The notes under the pieces: model-generated
What the model saw: only the letters and a program-made list of their open reading frames with translations
Database searches by the model: none
Told to the model about the DNA's origin: nothing
Assembly: GCA_002437575.1 (NCBI GenBank)
Contig: DJQK01000073.1
Location: 13,611-36,141 of the forward strand
Reading direction: 5' to 3'
Origin: Clostridiales bacterium UBA6388
Lineage (GTDB): Bacteria > Bacillota > Clostridia > Oscillospirales > Oscillospiraceae
Length of the DNA stretch: 22,531 bases
Shown: positions 7,360-15,885 of the stretch, one piece after another
Layout: each line of letters starts with the position of its first letter
How positions within the stretch are numbered: position 1 is the stretch's first letter
Made by a program: the position numbers and the translations under genes

Positions 7360-8322
7360 TCAGAAGCAGAAAAATGCCTTCACGCCGCAGCAGACCGCAA
7401 GCGCCAGAGTGGCCGCCGCGTACATCAGTTTGCACGTGCGCGGGATATCCTCGAAGGCGATCTCGCGCTTTGCATCGCCGATAAATTCCTTTTTGTGCAG
7501 CACGCCGTGGTACCACGCGTCGCCCGCCAGACGCAGTCCCAGCAGCCCCGCGCACACAGACTCGGTCTGCGCGGAGTTGGGGCTTGCGTGCCGATACCGG
7601 TCGCGCCGGAAGATCCGCCAGCCGTTTTTCACGTCCAGCCGCAGGAAAAATCCCGCCGACAGCAGGAAAAGCGCCGACAGCCTTGCGGGGATGAAGTTCA
7701 GCACATCGTCCATCTTCGCCGGTACCAGACCGATGTTTTTATAGGGCGGCTCCACATAGCCGAGCATCGAGTCCATCGTGTTGACGGCCTTGTAGAAAAA
7801 GCCGAGCGGCGCTCCGCCGATGCAAAGATACAAAAGCGGGGCGATGACGCCGTCAGACGTGTTTTCCGCGACGGTCTCAACGGCAGCTCTTGCAACACCC
7901 GCTGCATCGAGCCGCTTTGTGTCGCGGCCGACGATCATGGAAACGGCCTGCTGCGCCTGTAAAAGCGTCCCGGTTTTGAGCGCGGTATAGACCCTCATGC
8001 TCTCGTCCTGAAGCGATCTTGCGGCCAGCACCTGATAGCACATGACGCTCTCGACGATCAGCCGCAGCCACACGCTTACGCGCATACAAATGCCTAAAAC
8101 GGCCGCCGGAACCGCCGTGGAAACAAAAACGGTCACAACCCAGACACACGCGCCTGCGGCAATTTCGCCCGCCTTCGTCTTCGGAAAAAGTCTGCGGAAG
8201 CCGCGCTCGAGAAGCGTGATCAGCTTTCCGATGGCGACGACCGGGTGCGGCAGCCCATGCGGGTCTCCGATGAGACAATCGAGGCAAAAGCCGATCAGCA
8301 GTGCAAATAACGACCATTTCAT
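7360..8322 (-). CDS. cbiB: Adenosylcobinamide-phosphate synthase CbiB
   Basis: CbiB is an integral membrane enzyme that joins aminopropanol phosphate to adenosylcobyric acid. The chosen start gives 320 residues, the usual size. It opens with a membrane helix and the family hallmark LIGDPHGLPHPVVAIG. Further family features are the segment from about residue 140 with GRDTKRLDAAGVARAAVETVAENTSD (quoted in parts: GRDTKRLD, VETVAENTSDGVIAP), FYKAVNTMDSMLGY, and several hydrophobic stretches. The open frame extends 47 codons upstream, but that stretch is inside the preceding gene and lacks family similarity. The ATG at 8320-8322 has AGGAG upstream and overlaps the previous stop as ATGA, a sign of translational coupling. 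Confidence 0.95.
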   Translation of the reverse strand: MKWSLFALLIGFCLDCLIGDPHGLPHPVVAIGKLITLLERGFRRLFPKTKAGEIAAGACVWVVTVFVSTAVPAAVLGICMRVSVWLRLIVESVMCYQVLAARSLQDESMRVYTALKTGTLLQAQQAVSMIVGRDTKRLDAAGVARAAVETVAENTSDGVIAPLLYLCIGGAPLGFFYKAVNTMDSMLGYVEPPYKNIGLVPAKMDDVLNFIPARLSALFLLSAGFFLRLDVKNGWRIFRRDRYRHASPNSAQTESVCAGLLGLRLAGDAWYHGVLHKKEFIGDAKREIAFEDIPRTCKLMYAAATLALAVCCGVKAFFCF

Positions 8323-10301
8323 ACCGGTGCGCTCCTGTTTTGCAGGGTGAAAATATACACGGGATTCTGCCCCTGCATCAGGTGATACGGCCCCGCCGTT
8401 TTTGCTTTGCAGACCTGCACCGACACACATTCGCAAACCGAAAAATCCTTCATGCACGCGCAAAGCGCACCGACGGACTCGAGCGTCACAGCCGCTGCAA
8501 CGATCCGCGCGTTTGGATTTTTCTCCAGCGCGGCAGATACAATTGCGTCCAGCTTTCCTGCCGTTCCGCCCAGAAACACGTGCGTCGGAGCAGGAAGGGA
8601 AGAGCAGGCCTCCGGCGCGTTTCCGGCGACGATGTGCAGATTTTCCAGCCGGAATTTTTCCCGGTTTTCTTCGAGCAGCGGCAGCGCCGCTTCGTTTCGC
8701 TCCACAGCGTAGACGCTTCCGCGCCGGGCCAGCAGCGCCATCTCGACAGATACCGAGCCTGTGCCCGCGCCGATGTCCCAGCAGACGGCGTTTTCCGTGA
8801 GCTGTAATTTGGATAGGCAGACGCTGCGCACCTCGCTTTTTGTCATGGGGACGAGCTTTTCAGGCGCAAGGATCCGCGAAAACGCCTCGTCCGGAAGACC
8901 GGGGGTTTTGATCTCGTCCGGGGCGTCGTTTTCAATGAGCGCGACGCTGAGCTTGTCAAATTCCGTTTCGCAGAGGGAGCTTGCCGTTCCGGCAGTGATT
9001 CTCTCGTCCGGATAGCCAAGCTGTTCGCCGACGCTCACGCGCACGTTTCCGAGCCCTGCGTCTTTTAAGCGTTTGCAAAGTGCCTGCATGGCGCCGTCTC
9101 CTCCGACCAGCGCGAAGACCTTTTTGTTTGATCGCACGTCGCGGACGATATCGCGCTGCCTTCCGTGCAGGCTCACAGCAGCGGCGTCTTCATAGCTCAC
9201 ACCCAGCCGGGCGCACAGAACGCTCATCGAGCTGAGGCCCGGTAAGACATGCACGCGGCAGTTTTTCAGTAGCGGCAGAAGCTTTTTTGTGCCGCTGAAA
9301 AAGCCGGTGTCTCCCGACATGACGACGGTGAAGCTCGCATATTCCGGGTGCGAGGCGATGATCTGCGCGATTTCTTCCGGCGCAATGGCGTCAAAGCGCG
9401 CCTGCCCGGGCCGCGCCGCCGCGTCGAGCATCCGTTTTGCGCCGATGAGGCAGTCGGCACGTAAAATGGCCGCGCGGACCTCATAGGTCTGCGCCGCTTC
9501 GCTTCCGGGGCCGATGCCGGCAATTGTCACGCCTGCGCTGCGGGAGAAGCCGAATTTCTCGCAGAGCCGGCCGATGGTCTCGGAAAGCGCGGCGCCATCT
9601 TCCTGCACAGGCCGCCCGATGACAAGAAGCTTTGCGCCGGTTTTCTTTGCGGCAAGCGCCTTTTCCGGAAAGCAGCCCGCGCTTCCGCCGTCTTTTGTGA
9701 CGAGAAAGGACGCGTCGATGGCGCGGAGCATCGCCTCATTGAGTGCTTCGGAAAACGGGCCCTGCATCGCGATCACGTGCGAAGGGCTGAGCCCTGCCTT
9801 TGTGCACGCATCCAAAGACGCCTGCATCGGAAGCACGCGCGCCCACACGCGAGAGGCAAAGCCGGGAATGCTTTCATACTGGGAAAGCTCCTTGCTTCCG
9901 GTCGTGAGCAGAATCTTCCCCTCTGTTTTGCCCAAAAACGCAGCTGCGTCTTCGGCGCTTTCGACGAAAACGGCGTCCTCCGGCGCAGTTGACGCTTCGC
10001 GCAGCAGACGCCAGCGTTCGGTTTTCGTTTCTTCGCAGGCCTGCGCAATGCTTTTTGTGATAGACTGCGCATATGGGTGCGTGGCGTCGACGACGAGATC
10101 AAAGCGTTCTTTTTGCAGCAGCGAGACAATTTCCTCCACCGGCAGACGCTTTGCCGAGACGTGCAGACGCTCCGCTTCCGGCAAAAGCGCCCCGCCATAT
10201 TCCGTCGCCACACACGCGGTGACGGCGCAGGGCTGCGTATGGAGAAATTCTACAAGCTCGCGGCCCTCGGTCGTGCCGCCGAAAACACAGATCTTATCCA
10301 T
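8319..10301 (-). CDS. cobK-cbiET: Trifunctional fusion: precorrin-6A reductase (CobK/CbiJ) + CbiE + CbiT
   Basis: One uninterrupted 660-residue frame carries three corrin-ring enzymes. Residues 1-250 are CobK/CbiJ, which reduces (cobalt-)precorrin-6A with NAD(P)H: FGGTTEGREL, DATHPYAQ, TTGSKEL, MQGPFS and TKDGGSAG. Residues about 257-460 are CbiE, the C5 methyltransferase of the tetrapyrrole methylase fold: VTIAGIGPGSEA, VMSGDTGFFSG and LPGLSSMSVLCARLG. Residues about 470-655 are CbiT, the C15 methyltransferase/decarboxylase with a Rossmann SAM site WDIGAGTGSVSVE (508-520) and VYAVERNE. CbiE-CbiT joined as one chain corresponds to CobL; the extra CobK in front makes a three-step enzyme for neighbouring reactions. 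There is no stop or frameshift at the joints. It overlaps cbiH by 8 nt and cbiB by 4 nt. Confidence 0.94.
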   Translation of the reverse strand: MDKICVFGGTTEGRELVEFLHTQPCAVTACVATEYGGALLPEAERLHVSAKRLPVEEIVSLLQKERFDLVVDATHPYAQSITKSIAQACEETKTERWRLLREASTAPEDAVFVESAEDAAAFLGKTEGKILLTTGSKELSQYESIPGFASRVWARVLPMQASLDACTKAGLSPSHVIAMQGPFSEALNEAMLRAIDASFLVTKDGGSAGCFPEKALAAKKTGAKLLVIGRPVQEDGAALSETIGRLCEKFGFSRSAGVTIAGIGPGSEAAQTYEVRAAILRADCLIGAKRMLDAAARPGQARFDAIAPEEIAQIIASHPEYASFTVVMSGDTGFFSGTKKLLPLLKNCRVHVLPGLSSMSVLCARLGVSYEDAAAVSLHGRQRDIVRDVRSNKKVFALVGGDGAMQALCKRLKDAGLGNVRVSVGEQLGYPDERITAGTASSLCETEFDKLSVALIENDAPDEIKTPGLPDEAFSRILAPEKLVPMTKSEVRSVCLSKLQLTENAVCWDIGAGTGSVSVEMALLARRGSVYAVERNEAALPLLEENREKFRLENLHIVAGNAPEACSSLPAPTHVFLGGTAGKLDAIVSAALEKNPNARIVAAAVTLESVGALCACMKDFSVCECVSVQVCKAKTAGPYHLMQGQNPVYIFTLQNRSAPV

Positions 10302-11025
10302 TCCGGTATCCTCTGGGCGTGATGAGCTGGCCGTTTATGACCTTTGTGGACGAATTTCCGATAAAGACGGTGCAGAACATATCGGCCTGCGCGTCCTTGA
10401 GCTCGCCGAGCGTCAAGATCCGGCGGCTCTCGCCATCGCGGCCGATGTTCCGCACGATGCCGCAGAGCCTCGTTTCCGGCAGAACGCGCAGTAAAATCTC
10501 GCACGCTTTTTTCAGGTGCTCCGGCCGGCCGTGGCTGGCGGGGTTATAGATGGCGATCGAAAAATCGGCCTGCGCCGCCAGAAGAAGCCGCTTCTCGATG
10601 GTTTCCCATGGGGTCAGCCGGTCAGACAGGCTGACGACGGCAAAATCATGCGTCAGTGGGGCGCCGAGAACGGCCCCGCCGCTGCACGCGGCAGTCAGGC
10701 CCGGCACGACTTCAACCTCCGGTTCTGCGTTTTCGCCGCGCAGCGCAAAGACGAGCGCCGCCATGCCGTAAATGCCGCTGTCTCCGGAGCAGACGACGCA
10801 GACGGTTTTTCCCTCCTGCGCAAGGTCCAATGCCAGCTGGCAGCGTTTGGCCTCCTGCGTCATGGGCGTCGCGTGGAGCTCTTTCCCGGGATAGCGGTCC
10901 CGGACGAGATCCACATAGACCGGATACCCCACGATCGCCTGGCAGGACGCGAGCGCACGGTCTGCGCGGATGGTCATATTTTCAAAATTACCGGGGCCGA
11001 TGCCCACTACAAATACCTTACCCAA
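10294..11025 (-). CDS. cbiH: Cobalt-precorrin-3 (C17) methyltransferase CbiH
   Basis: CbiH methylates C17 and drives ring contraction of cobalt-precorrin-3 in the anaerobic pathway. The 243-residue protein is a complete tetrapyrrole methylase: VVGIGPGNFENMTIRA at the N-terminus, IVGYPVYVDL, CSGDSGIYGMA, VPGLTAACSGGAVLGAPLTHD, and the C-terminal NSSTKVINGQLITPRGY typical of CobJ/CbiH. The start codon is TTG (11023-11025), preceded by GGGAGGT about 5 nt upstream; no ATG closer to this site would keep the GIGPG motif. The start overlaps the end of cbiG by 8 nt and the end overlaps the triple-fusion gene by 8 nt. Confidence 0.95.
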   Translation of the reverse strand: MGKVFVVGIGPGNFENMTIRADRALASCQAIVGYPVYVDLVRDRYPGKELHATPMTQEAKRCQLALDLAQEGKTVCVVCSGDSGIYGMAALVFALRGENAEPEVEVVPGLTAACSGGAVLGAPLTHDFAVVSLSDRLTPWETIEKRLLLAAQADFSIAIYNPASHGRPEHLKKACEILLRVLPETRLCGIVRNIGRDGESRRILTLGELKDAQADMFCTVFIGNSSTKVINGQLITPRGYRNG

Positions 11026-12028
11026 AGTCTACCTCCCAATGCTCCAGCGCGGCGGCGACCGTCACGCCGCCCAGCGCCGTTTTTCGTACCAGCAAAGTTT
11101 CTGCCCCGCGCAGAGCGGCGCGCTCGCACACATTGTCAACGCCCGTCACGGACGCGACGAATTCAGATCTCGTAAAATCTCCGGGAACGGCGCGCAGCTG
11201 TTCGGCGGAGTAAAACCGGACGGGCCAGCCGTTTTTCCGGCACGCGGCCAGAAGCCCCGGCTCGTCCTTTTTCAGCTCGATCGAAAAAACGCCCGATACG
11301 GCGCGAAGGTCCAGCCGGTGTTCGGCAAGGACCGCCCGGATGGCCGCTTCGACGGCTTGCTCCGACACGCCTCTGCGGCAGCCGACGCCGACGCGAAGCT
11401 TTTTTGGGATCAGGCGCAGCGTTTTTTGGAACGGATCTTTCACATCGCAGCCGATGTAGAGCCCGAGATCCCCTTCGTTTCCAAAAACCACGCCGCCGGG
11501 CAGCGAAGACACGACCGGAAATGCGCTCATAAGCGGCAGGCTGCGCTCTAAAATTTCGGCGGCAAAGACCTTCGCCAGGCGCATATCGGAGATCGCGCAG
11601 CCGTTTCGCGCGGCGAATTCGTCGACGGCAAATTTTCCATTTACATCCGTCGCCGTGGTGATAACGGCAATTGCGCCGAGCGCGGCGGCAAGCGCAGCGG
11701 CAAGACGGTTTGCCCCGCCGATGTGCCCGGAAAGGAGCGGAATGACGAAATTTGCCCGCTCGTCGATGCAAAGAACCGCGGGGTCGGTCCTTTTATCGCG
11801 CACAAAGGGCGCGATTTCCCGCACGGCGATGCCTGCCGCGCCAACAAAAATGAGTGCATCGCGCCGCGAAAATTCGAGCCCGTAAACACTTTTTTCGATC
11901 GGCAGAAAGCCGGGCGCGGAAAACCGCTCTATCGTGTAAAGCGCGGCGTCCGTATCCGGCAGAAGGCTTTTGACGCGATTTGCCGTCTCCATGCCGGTCC
12001 GGCTGTAGCAGAAGATGGCGGCGGTCAT
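11018..12028 (-). CDS. cbiG: Cobalt-precorrin-5A hydrolase CbiG
   Basis: CbiG opens the delta-lactone of cobalt-precorrin-5A and releases acetaldehyde, a step found only in the anaerobic pathway, so its presence helps fix the pathway type. The 336-residue protein has the N-terminal CbiG domain (about 1-120), with FVGAAGIAVREIAPFVRDK and LLSGHIGGANRLA. A middle part follows (TTATDVNGKFAVDEFA). The C-terminal CobE-like domain starts about residue 210 (LRVGVGCRRGVS), with SIELKKDEPGL and VTGVDNVCERAAL. All blocks are intact. It overlaps the cbiF stop by 4 nt (ATGA) and cbiH by 8 nt. Confidence 0.95.
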   Translation of the reverse strand: MTAAIFCYSRTGMETANRVKSLLPDTDAALYTIERFSAPGFLPIEKSVYGLEFSRRDALIFVGAAGIAVREIAPFVRDKRTDPAVLCIDERANFVIPLLSGHIGGANRLAAALAAALGAIAVITTATDVNGKFAVDEFAARNGCAISDMRLAKVFAAEILERSLPLMSAFPVVSSLPGGVVFGNEGDLGLYIGCDVKDPFQKTLRLIPKKLRVGVGCRRGVSEQAVEAAIRAVLAEHRLDLRAVSGVFSIELKKDEPGLLAACRKNGWPVRFYSAEQLRAVPGDFTRSEFVASVTGVDNVCERAALRGAETLLVRKTALGGVTVAAALEHWEVDFG

Positions 12029-12780
12029 CTGGAAGCCTCGCGGAACTCGGTCGAAAAGGCCGGATCATAGAGAAGCGAACGCATATACGCGCCGTCCAGA
12101 CAGCCGCCGACGACGATGAGAGACGTTTTGGTGAGGCCGTTTTTCGTCACGGTTTCGTGGAGCGTGCCGACCGTGCAGCGGAAGATTTTTTCCTCGGGCC
12201 ACGTGGCCTTGAAGACGACGGCGGCGGGCGTGTCTGCTTTGTACCCGCCTGCAAGCAGGTCTTCCTGCAATTGCTTCGTCAGGGATGTGCTGAGAAAGAG
12301 CACCATTGTCGCCTGATGCGCGGCAAGAGAGCGGATCGACTCGCGCGCGGGAACGGGCGTTTTGCCCGCAGCTCTTGTGATAATGACCGTCTGGCTGACG
12401 TTCGGGAGCGTATACTCCACGCGAAGCGCCGCTGCCGCGCCGCAGAAGGCGCTCACACCGGGGCAGACGTCGTAGGCGATCGACCGCTTTTCCAGCTCGT
12501 CAAACTGCTCGCGGACGGCTCCGTAGATGCTCGAGTCTCCGGTGTGCAGGCGGACCGTGGTCTTGCCTGCGGCCTCGGCGGTTTCGATGACGGAAATAAC
12601 TTCCTCGAGCGTCATTTTGGCGCTGTTGTAAATTTCACAGCCTTTTTTTGCGTAGGAAAGAAGCTCCGGATTGACAAGAGAACCCGCATAGATGATCACG
12701 TCCGCTTCGCCGAGCAGCTTTGCCCCGCGAACGGTGATGAGATCGACTGCGCCGCTTCCGGCGCCGACAAAATGTACCAT
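12025..12780 (-). CDS. cbiF: Cobalt-precorrin-4 (C11) methyltransferase CbiF
   Basis: CbiF uses SAM to methylate C11 of cobalt-precorrin-4. The chosen start gives 251 residues, the normal length for this methylase family. Motifs are VHFVGAGSGAVDLITVRG at the N-terminus, IYAGSLVNPELL, HTGDSSIYGAV, VCPGVSAFCGAAAAL, VIITRAAGKTPVP and FLSTS. The open frame runs 71 codons further upstream into cbiD, but that extension lacks family similarity. The ATG at 12778-12780 has GGAGG 7 nt upstream and lies 2 nt after the cbiD stop. The 3' end overlaps cbiG as ATGA. Confidence 0.95.
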   Translation of the reverse strand: MVHFVGAGSGAVDLITVRGAKLLGEADVIIYAGSLVNPELLSYAKKGCEIYNSAKMTLEEVISVIETAEAAGKTTVRLHTGDSSIYGAVREQFDELEKRSIAYDVCPGVSAFCGAAAALRVEYTLPNVSQTVIITRAAGKTPVPARESIRSLAAHQATMVLFLSTSLTKQLQEDLLAGGYKADTPAAVVFKATWPEEKIFRCTVGTLHETVTKNGLTKTSLIVVGGCLDGAYMRSLLYDPAFSTEFREASR

Positions 12781-12782
12781 AG

Positions 12783-13910
12783 CTATTCCTCCGTGATTTG
12801 ATGCAGCAGCGTCTGCGCAAGACCTGTCTGGCACAGAAACCCATATTCCTTTGAAAAAACCATCGCGCCAGCCTGCATTTCGCCGCATTTGTGATGCAGC
12901 TGCGCGTCGATACGCCCGGCAAGACGCGAAAGGACGGGGCCGTACAGCCCTTCCTCCTTCAAAATGCGAAGCGCGTCGTCGCACATGACGCACTCCAAAA
13001 GCTCCTGCGTTTTTTCAGAAGGCAGGCCCAGCGCAGCGGCGTGCGCGGCGAGAATCTCCATCCGGCAGTCGCCGAATTTCGAGTGCGTGTTCCACATCCC
13101 GCCCGCGAGCTTCACGAGCTTTCCGATGTGGCCGATGACAAGCGCGCCCTGAAAGCCCAGATCTCTGCAAAGCGCCAGTGCGTCGCCGATAAAATTGCTC
13201 GTCAGGACGGCGGTTCTGGGGTCCAGGCCGATGATGTCCCGGATAAAATCCGCGCCGTAATTTCCGGGCGTGAGCAAAATGGATTCCGCCCCATTTTCTT
13301 TGCGCTGGCGAAGCTCGACGCGGATGGTGTCGACAAGCGCCTGTTCGCTCATGGGCTCGACGATGCCGGTCGTGCCGAGGATCGAAATGCCGCCCACGAT
13401 GCCGAGGCGGGGATTGAAGGTTTTCCGAGCAAGCTGCTCTCCGTCGGGAACGGAAATGACGATTTCCAGCCCGCCGGCGTAATCGCAGAGCCGGCAGACC
13501 TCCAAAACGTTTTCTTCGATCATCCGCCGCGGCACCGAGTTGATCGCCGCCGCGCCCACCGGCTGGTCAAGCCCGCGCTTTGTCACGCGTCCGACACCCA
13601 TGCCGCCGTCGATGGAAATGCCGGGGCCAGCCGTTTTTTTGACGGAGGCGAAAATGCGCGCGCCGTTCGTGGCGTCGGGGTCGTCTCCGCTGTCTTTGCG
13701 GATGGCACAGGAGACTTCATGAGAACGCATATGAATTTCCTCGACTGTCAAATGCAGCGCGATCCCCTTCGGCGTGAGAAGGTCGATGGCGTCTTTTCTC
13801 TTTCCGGTCAGGAGCATGAAGGCCGCCGCCTTTGAAGCCGCCGCCGCGCACGAGCCGGTCGTGTAGCCCAGACGAAGGGTTTTGCCGTCTTTTACGATGT
13901 ATTCTTCCAT
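12783..13910 (-). CDS. cbiD: Cobalt-precorrin-5B (C1) methyltransferase CbiD
   Basis: CbiD methylates C1 of cobalt-precorrin-5B, and it has no counterpart of the same fold in the aerobic route. The 375-residue protein shows the family start LRLGYTTGSCAAAASKAA (about 12-29), the segment RKDSGDDPDATNG, GVGRVTKRGLDQPVG, the long conserved FNPRLGIVGGISILGTTGIV, LTPGNYGADF, SNFIGDALALC and GHIGKLVKLAGGMWNTHS. All expected blocks are present and the length is typical. The start ATG directly follows the cbiC stop (TAAATG), and the gene ends 2 nt before cbiF. Confidence 0.96.
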   Translation of the reverse strand: MEEYIVKDGKTLRLGYTTGSCAAAASKAAAFMLLTGKRKDAIDLLTPKGIALHLTVEEIHMRSHEVSCAIRKDSGDDPDATNGARIFASVKKTAGPGISIDGGMGVGRVTKRGLDQPVGAAAINSVPRRMIEENVLEVCRLCDYAGGLEIVISVPDGEQLARKTFNPRLGIVGGISILGTTGIVEPMSEQALVDTIRVELRQRKENGAESILLTPGNYGADFIRDIIGLDPRTAVLTSNFIGDALALCRDLGFQGALVIGHIGKLVKLAGGMWNTHSKFGDCRMEILAAHAAALGLPSEKTQELLECVMCDDALRILKEEGLYGPVLSRLAGRIDAQLHHKCGEMQAGAMVFSKEYGFLCQTGLAQTLLHQITEE

Positions 13911-14537
13911 TTAGCGTTTGATCTGGTAGAGCATCGCGTTGCAGATGGCCGCGGCGACATTGCTGCCGCCCTTTCGTCCGCGGGCGATGATATAGGGCGA
14001 GAGCGCCTTTTCAATGAGCAGCTCCTTACTTTCCACGACGTTCACAAAGCCGACCGGAACGCCGATGATGAGCGCGGGAGAAAGCGCGCCTTCCTCCATC
14101 AGATGCTCGAGCGAGACCAGCGCCGTCGGCGCGTTTCCGATGGCAAAAATGCAGGGCTTGGGGAGCTTCGCAGCCTTTTCCATCGACACGAGCGCCCGCG
14201 TCACGCCGCGCTGCTTTGCCGCTTCTGCAACGTCTGCGTCTGCCATAAAGCAGTGCACCTCCCCGCCGAGGCTTGCAAGGATCGTTTTGTTGATGCCCGC
14301 CTTTGCCATCTGCGTGTCGGTGACGATGTCGCAGCCGTTTTTGAGCGCTTCCATGCCCTTTTTTACGGCGTGCGGGGAAAAAACGAGATTTTCCGCGTAA
14401 TCAAAATCGGCGGTCGTGTGGATGGCCCGCTTGATGACGAGCTCGTTTTCCGGCTCGAGCTTTTTGTCGCCCAGAAGCTCCGTGATGATCTCGAAGCTGC
14501 GCCGTTCAATGTCCATCGGTTTGATCTGCTCCAGCAT
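13911..14537 (-). CDS. cbiC: Cobalt-precorrin-8 methylmutase CbiC
   Basis: CbiC (CobH) moves a methyl group from C11 to C12, giving cobyrinic acid. The 208-residue protein has the family blocks ADFDYAENLVFSPHAV, VTDTQMAKAGINK, AIGNAPTALVSLEHL, GVPVGFVNVVESKELL and the C-terminal IARGRKGGSNVAAAICNAML. The open frame extends 57 codons upstream inside cbiA without family similarity. AAAGGAG precedes the ATG at 14535-14537, which leaves a 32-nt overlap with cbiA, longer than the other junctions here. A second Met (codon at 14514-14516) would shorten the overlap but has a poorer ribosome site. It abuts cbiD with no gap. Confidence 0.94.
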   Translation of the reverse strand: MLEQIKPMDIERRSFEIITELLGDKKLEPENELVIKRAIHTTADFDYAENLVFSPHAVKKGMEALKNGCDIVTDTQMAKAGINKTILASLGGEVHCFMADADVAEAAKQRGVTRALVSMEKAAKLPKPCIFAIGNAPTALVSLEHLMEEGALSPALIIGVPVGFVNVVESKELLIEKALSPYIIARGRKGGSNVAAAICNAMLYQIKR

Positions 14538-15885
14538 GGCAGGATAGCTCCTTTCGGCACGCGTCCAGAAACCGGACGGCAAAAGATGGGTTTGCGTAAA
14601 AATGAAAATGCGGGAAGCCCGCGTAGAGGGAATCTGTTGCAACGACGCAGGGCCAGCTTTTTCCGGAGGGTTTTTGTGCGGTGAAGCTGCGGCCTGTTTT
14701 TTCCGCATCCCAGTGGTGAAATTCGTGGGCCGGGATCTGCGCGCCTGCTTTGCACAGCAAATTGTCGTGGTTCGCTGTCAGCGTCACATAGCCGAAGCGC
14801 GTGAGCTTTCCTGTGTCAAAGCAGCGGCCCGGCAGTGCGCCTGCCATCGGGAAATCTCCAATGGCCTCTGTTAGGTACATGAACCCGCCGCACTCGGCGA
14901 TGCACGGAAGCCCGGACGAGACCGCGTTTTTGACGCTTTGGCGCATCGTTTTGTTTTCGCTGAGCGTTTTTGCGTAGAGCTCGGGGTATCCGCCGGGAAG
15001 GTAGAGCCCCTGCAAATTGCCGGGAAGCGCTTCGTCTTTGAGCGGGCTGAAATCGACAAGCTCGGCGCCCAGCTTTTGCAGAAGCGCCAGACTGTCTTCA
15101 TAGAAAAAGCAGAACGCCCTGTCCCGCGCGACGCCGATGCGAACGTGCGCCCCCGGCTCCGGAAGCTCCGGCGGGGTAAAGGAAAGCGGCTCTGCGTTTT
15201 TTGCGATCGAAAGAAGAACGTCAAGGTCGATGCTTTCTTCGGCCGCGGCGGCAAGACGCTGCATTTTGCCCCTGAGGTCTTCCACCTCCGCGGCGGTCAC
15301 AAGGCCGAGATGACGGCTTTCCAGCGAGCAGTCCGGCAGGCGCGGCAGAAAACCGCAGGCCTTTATGGAAAACCGGCGCTCGATCTCTTTGGCGAGCGGG
15401 CCGTAACTCATGGCGGTGCAGCCGTTTAAGATGACGCCCTTGATCCGGTTTTCCGGCCGGAACGCCAGAAAGCCCTGAATAAGCGCCAGCAGCGACAGCG
15501 CCGCGCCGCGTGCGTTTACGATGAGCACGACGGGACTTCGCGTTTTCTGCGCAGTATCAAACGTGCTTGCCTGCGTGGAGGTGAGCCCCAGACCGTCGTA
15601 GTAACCCATGACGCCCTCGATGACGGCGACGTCACAGCTGGAAGCATTTTCCGACAAAAGATACCGCAGCGTGTTATCGTCAAAAAAGAAGGCGTCGAGG
15701 TTGGAGCTTTTTGCGCCGATGATGCGCGAATGGAACATGGGGTCAATATAGTCCGGCCCGCATTTGCAGGCGGCGGGTCTGAGCCCGCGGTTCACAAAGG
15801 CCTGCAAAACGGCGCACGTGATGCTCGTCTTGCCGCAGCCGCTGTTCGTTCCGGCAAAAACGAGACGCGGCGTCAATGTCTGCAT
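14506..15885 (-). CDS. cbiA: Cobyrinic acid a,c-diamide synthase CbiA
   Basis: CbiA uses ATP and glutamine to amidate the a and c side chains of cobyrinic acid. The 459-residue protein has an N-terminal dethiobiotin-synthetase-like ATPase with the P-loop AGTNSGCGKTS (about 11-21), CGPDYIDPMFH and IEGVMGYYDG. The C-terminal amidotransferase domain has LYLPGGYPELYA (about 294-305), nucleophile Cys332 in IAECGGFMYLTE, and a C-terminal His in AHEFHHWD. Length and domain order match the family. The start has GGAGGGGGA upstream. It overlaps cbiL by 13 nt and cbiC by 32 nt. Confidence 0.95.
   Translation of the reverse strand: MQTLTPRLVFAGTNSGCGKTSITCAVLQAFVNRGLRPAACKCGPDYIDPMFHSRIIGAKSSNLDAFFFDDNTLRYLLSENASSCDVAVIEGVMGYYDGLGLTSTQASTFDTAQKTRSPVVLIVNARGAALSLLALIQGFLAFRPENRIKGVILNGCTAMSYGPLAKEIERRFSIKACGFLPRLPDCSLESRHLGLVTAAEVEDLRGKMQRLAAAAEESIDLDVLLSIAKNAEPLSFTPPELPEPGAHVRIGVARDRAFCFFYEDSLALLQKLGAELVDFSPLKDEALPGNLQGLYLPGGYPELYAKTLSENKTMRQSVKNAVSSGLPCIAECGGFMYLTEAIGDFPMAGALPGRCFDTGKLTRFGYVTLTANHDNLLCKAGAQIPAHEFHHWDAEKTGRSFTAQKPSGKSWPCVVATDSLYAGFPHFHFYANPSFAVRFLDACRKELSCHAGADQTDGH

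Noticed and set aside
8323..8463. 47-codon N-terminal extension of cbiB
   Set aside because: The CbiB family begins with the membrane helix at MKWSLFALL; the extension overlaps the preceding gene without similarity.
12781..12993. 71-codon N-terminal extension of cbiF into cbiD
   Set aside because: The methylase family begins at MVHFVGAG, and GGAGG precedes that ATG.
12891..13835. 314-codon open frame on the + strand opposite cbiD
   Set aside because: It lies wholly within a well-supported gene on the other strand and has no recognisable motif.
14538..14708. 57-codon N-terminal extension of cbiC into cbiA
   Set aside because: No family similarity in the extension, and an AAAGGAG site precedes the shorter start.
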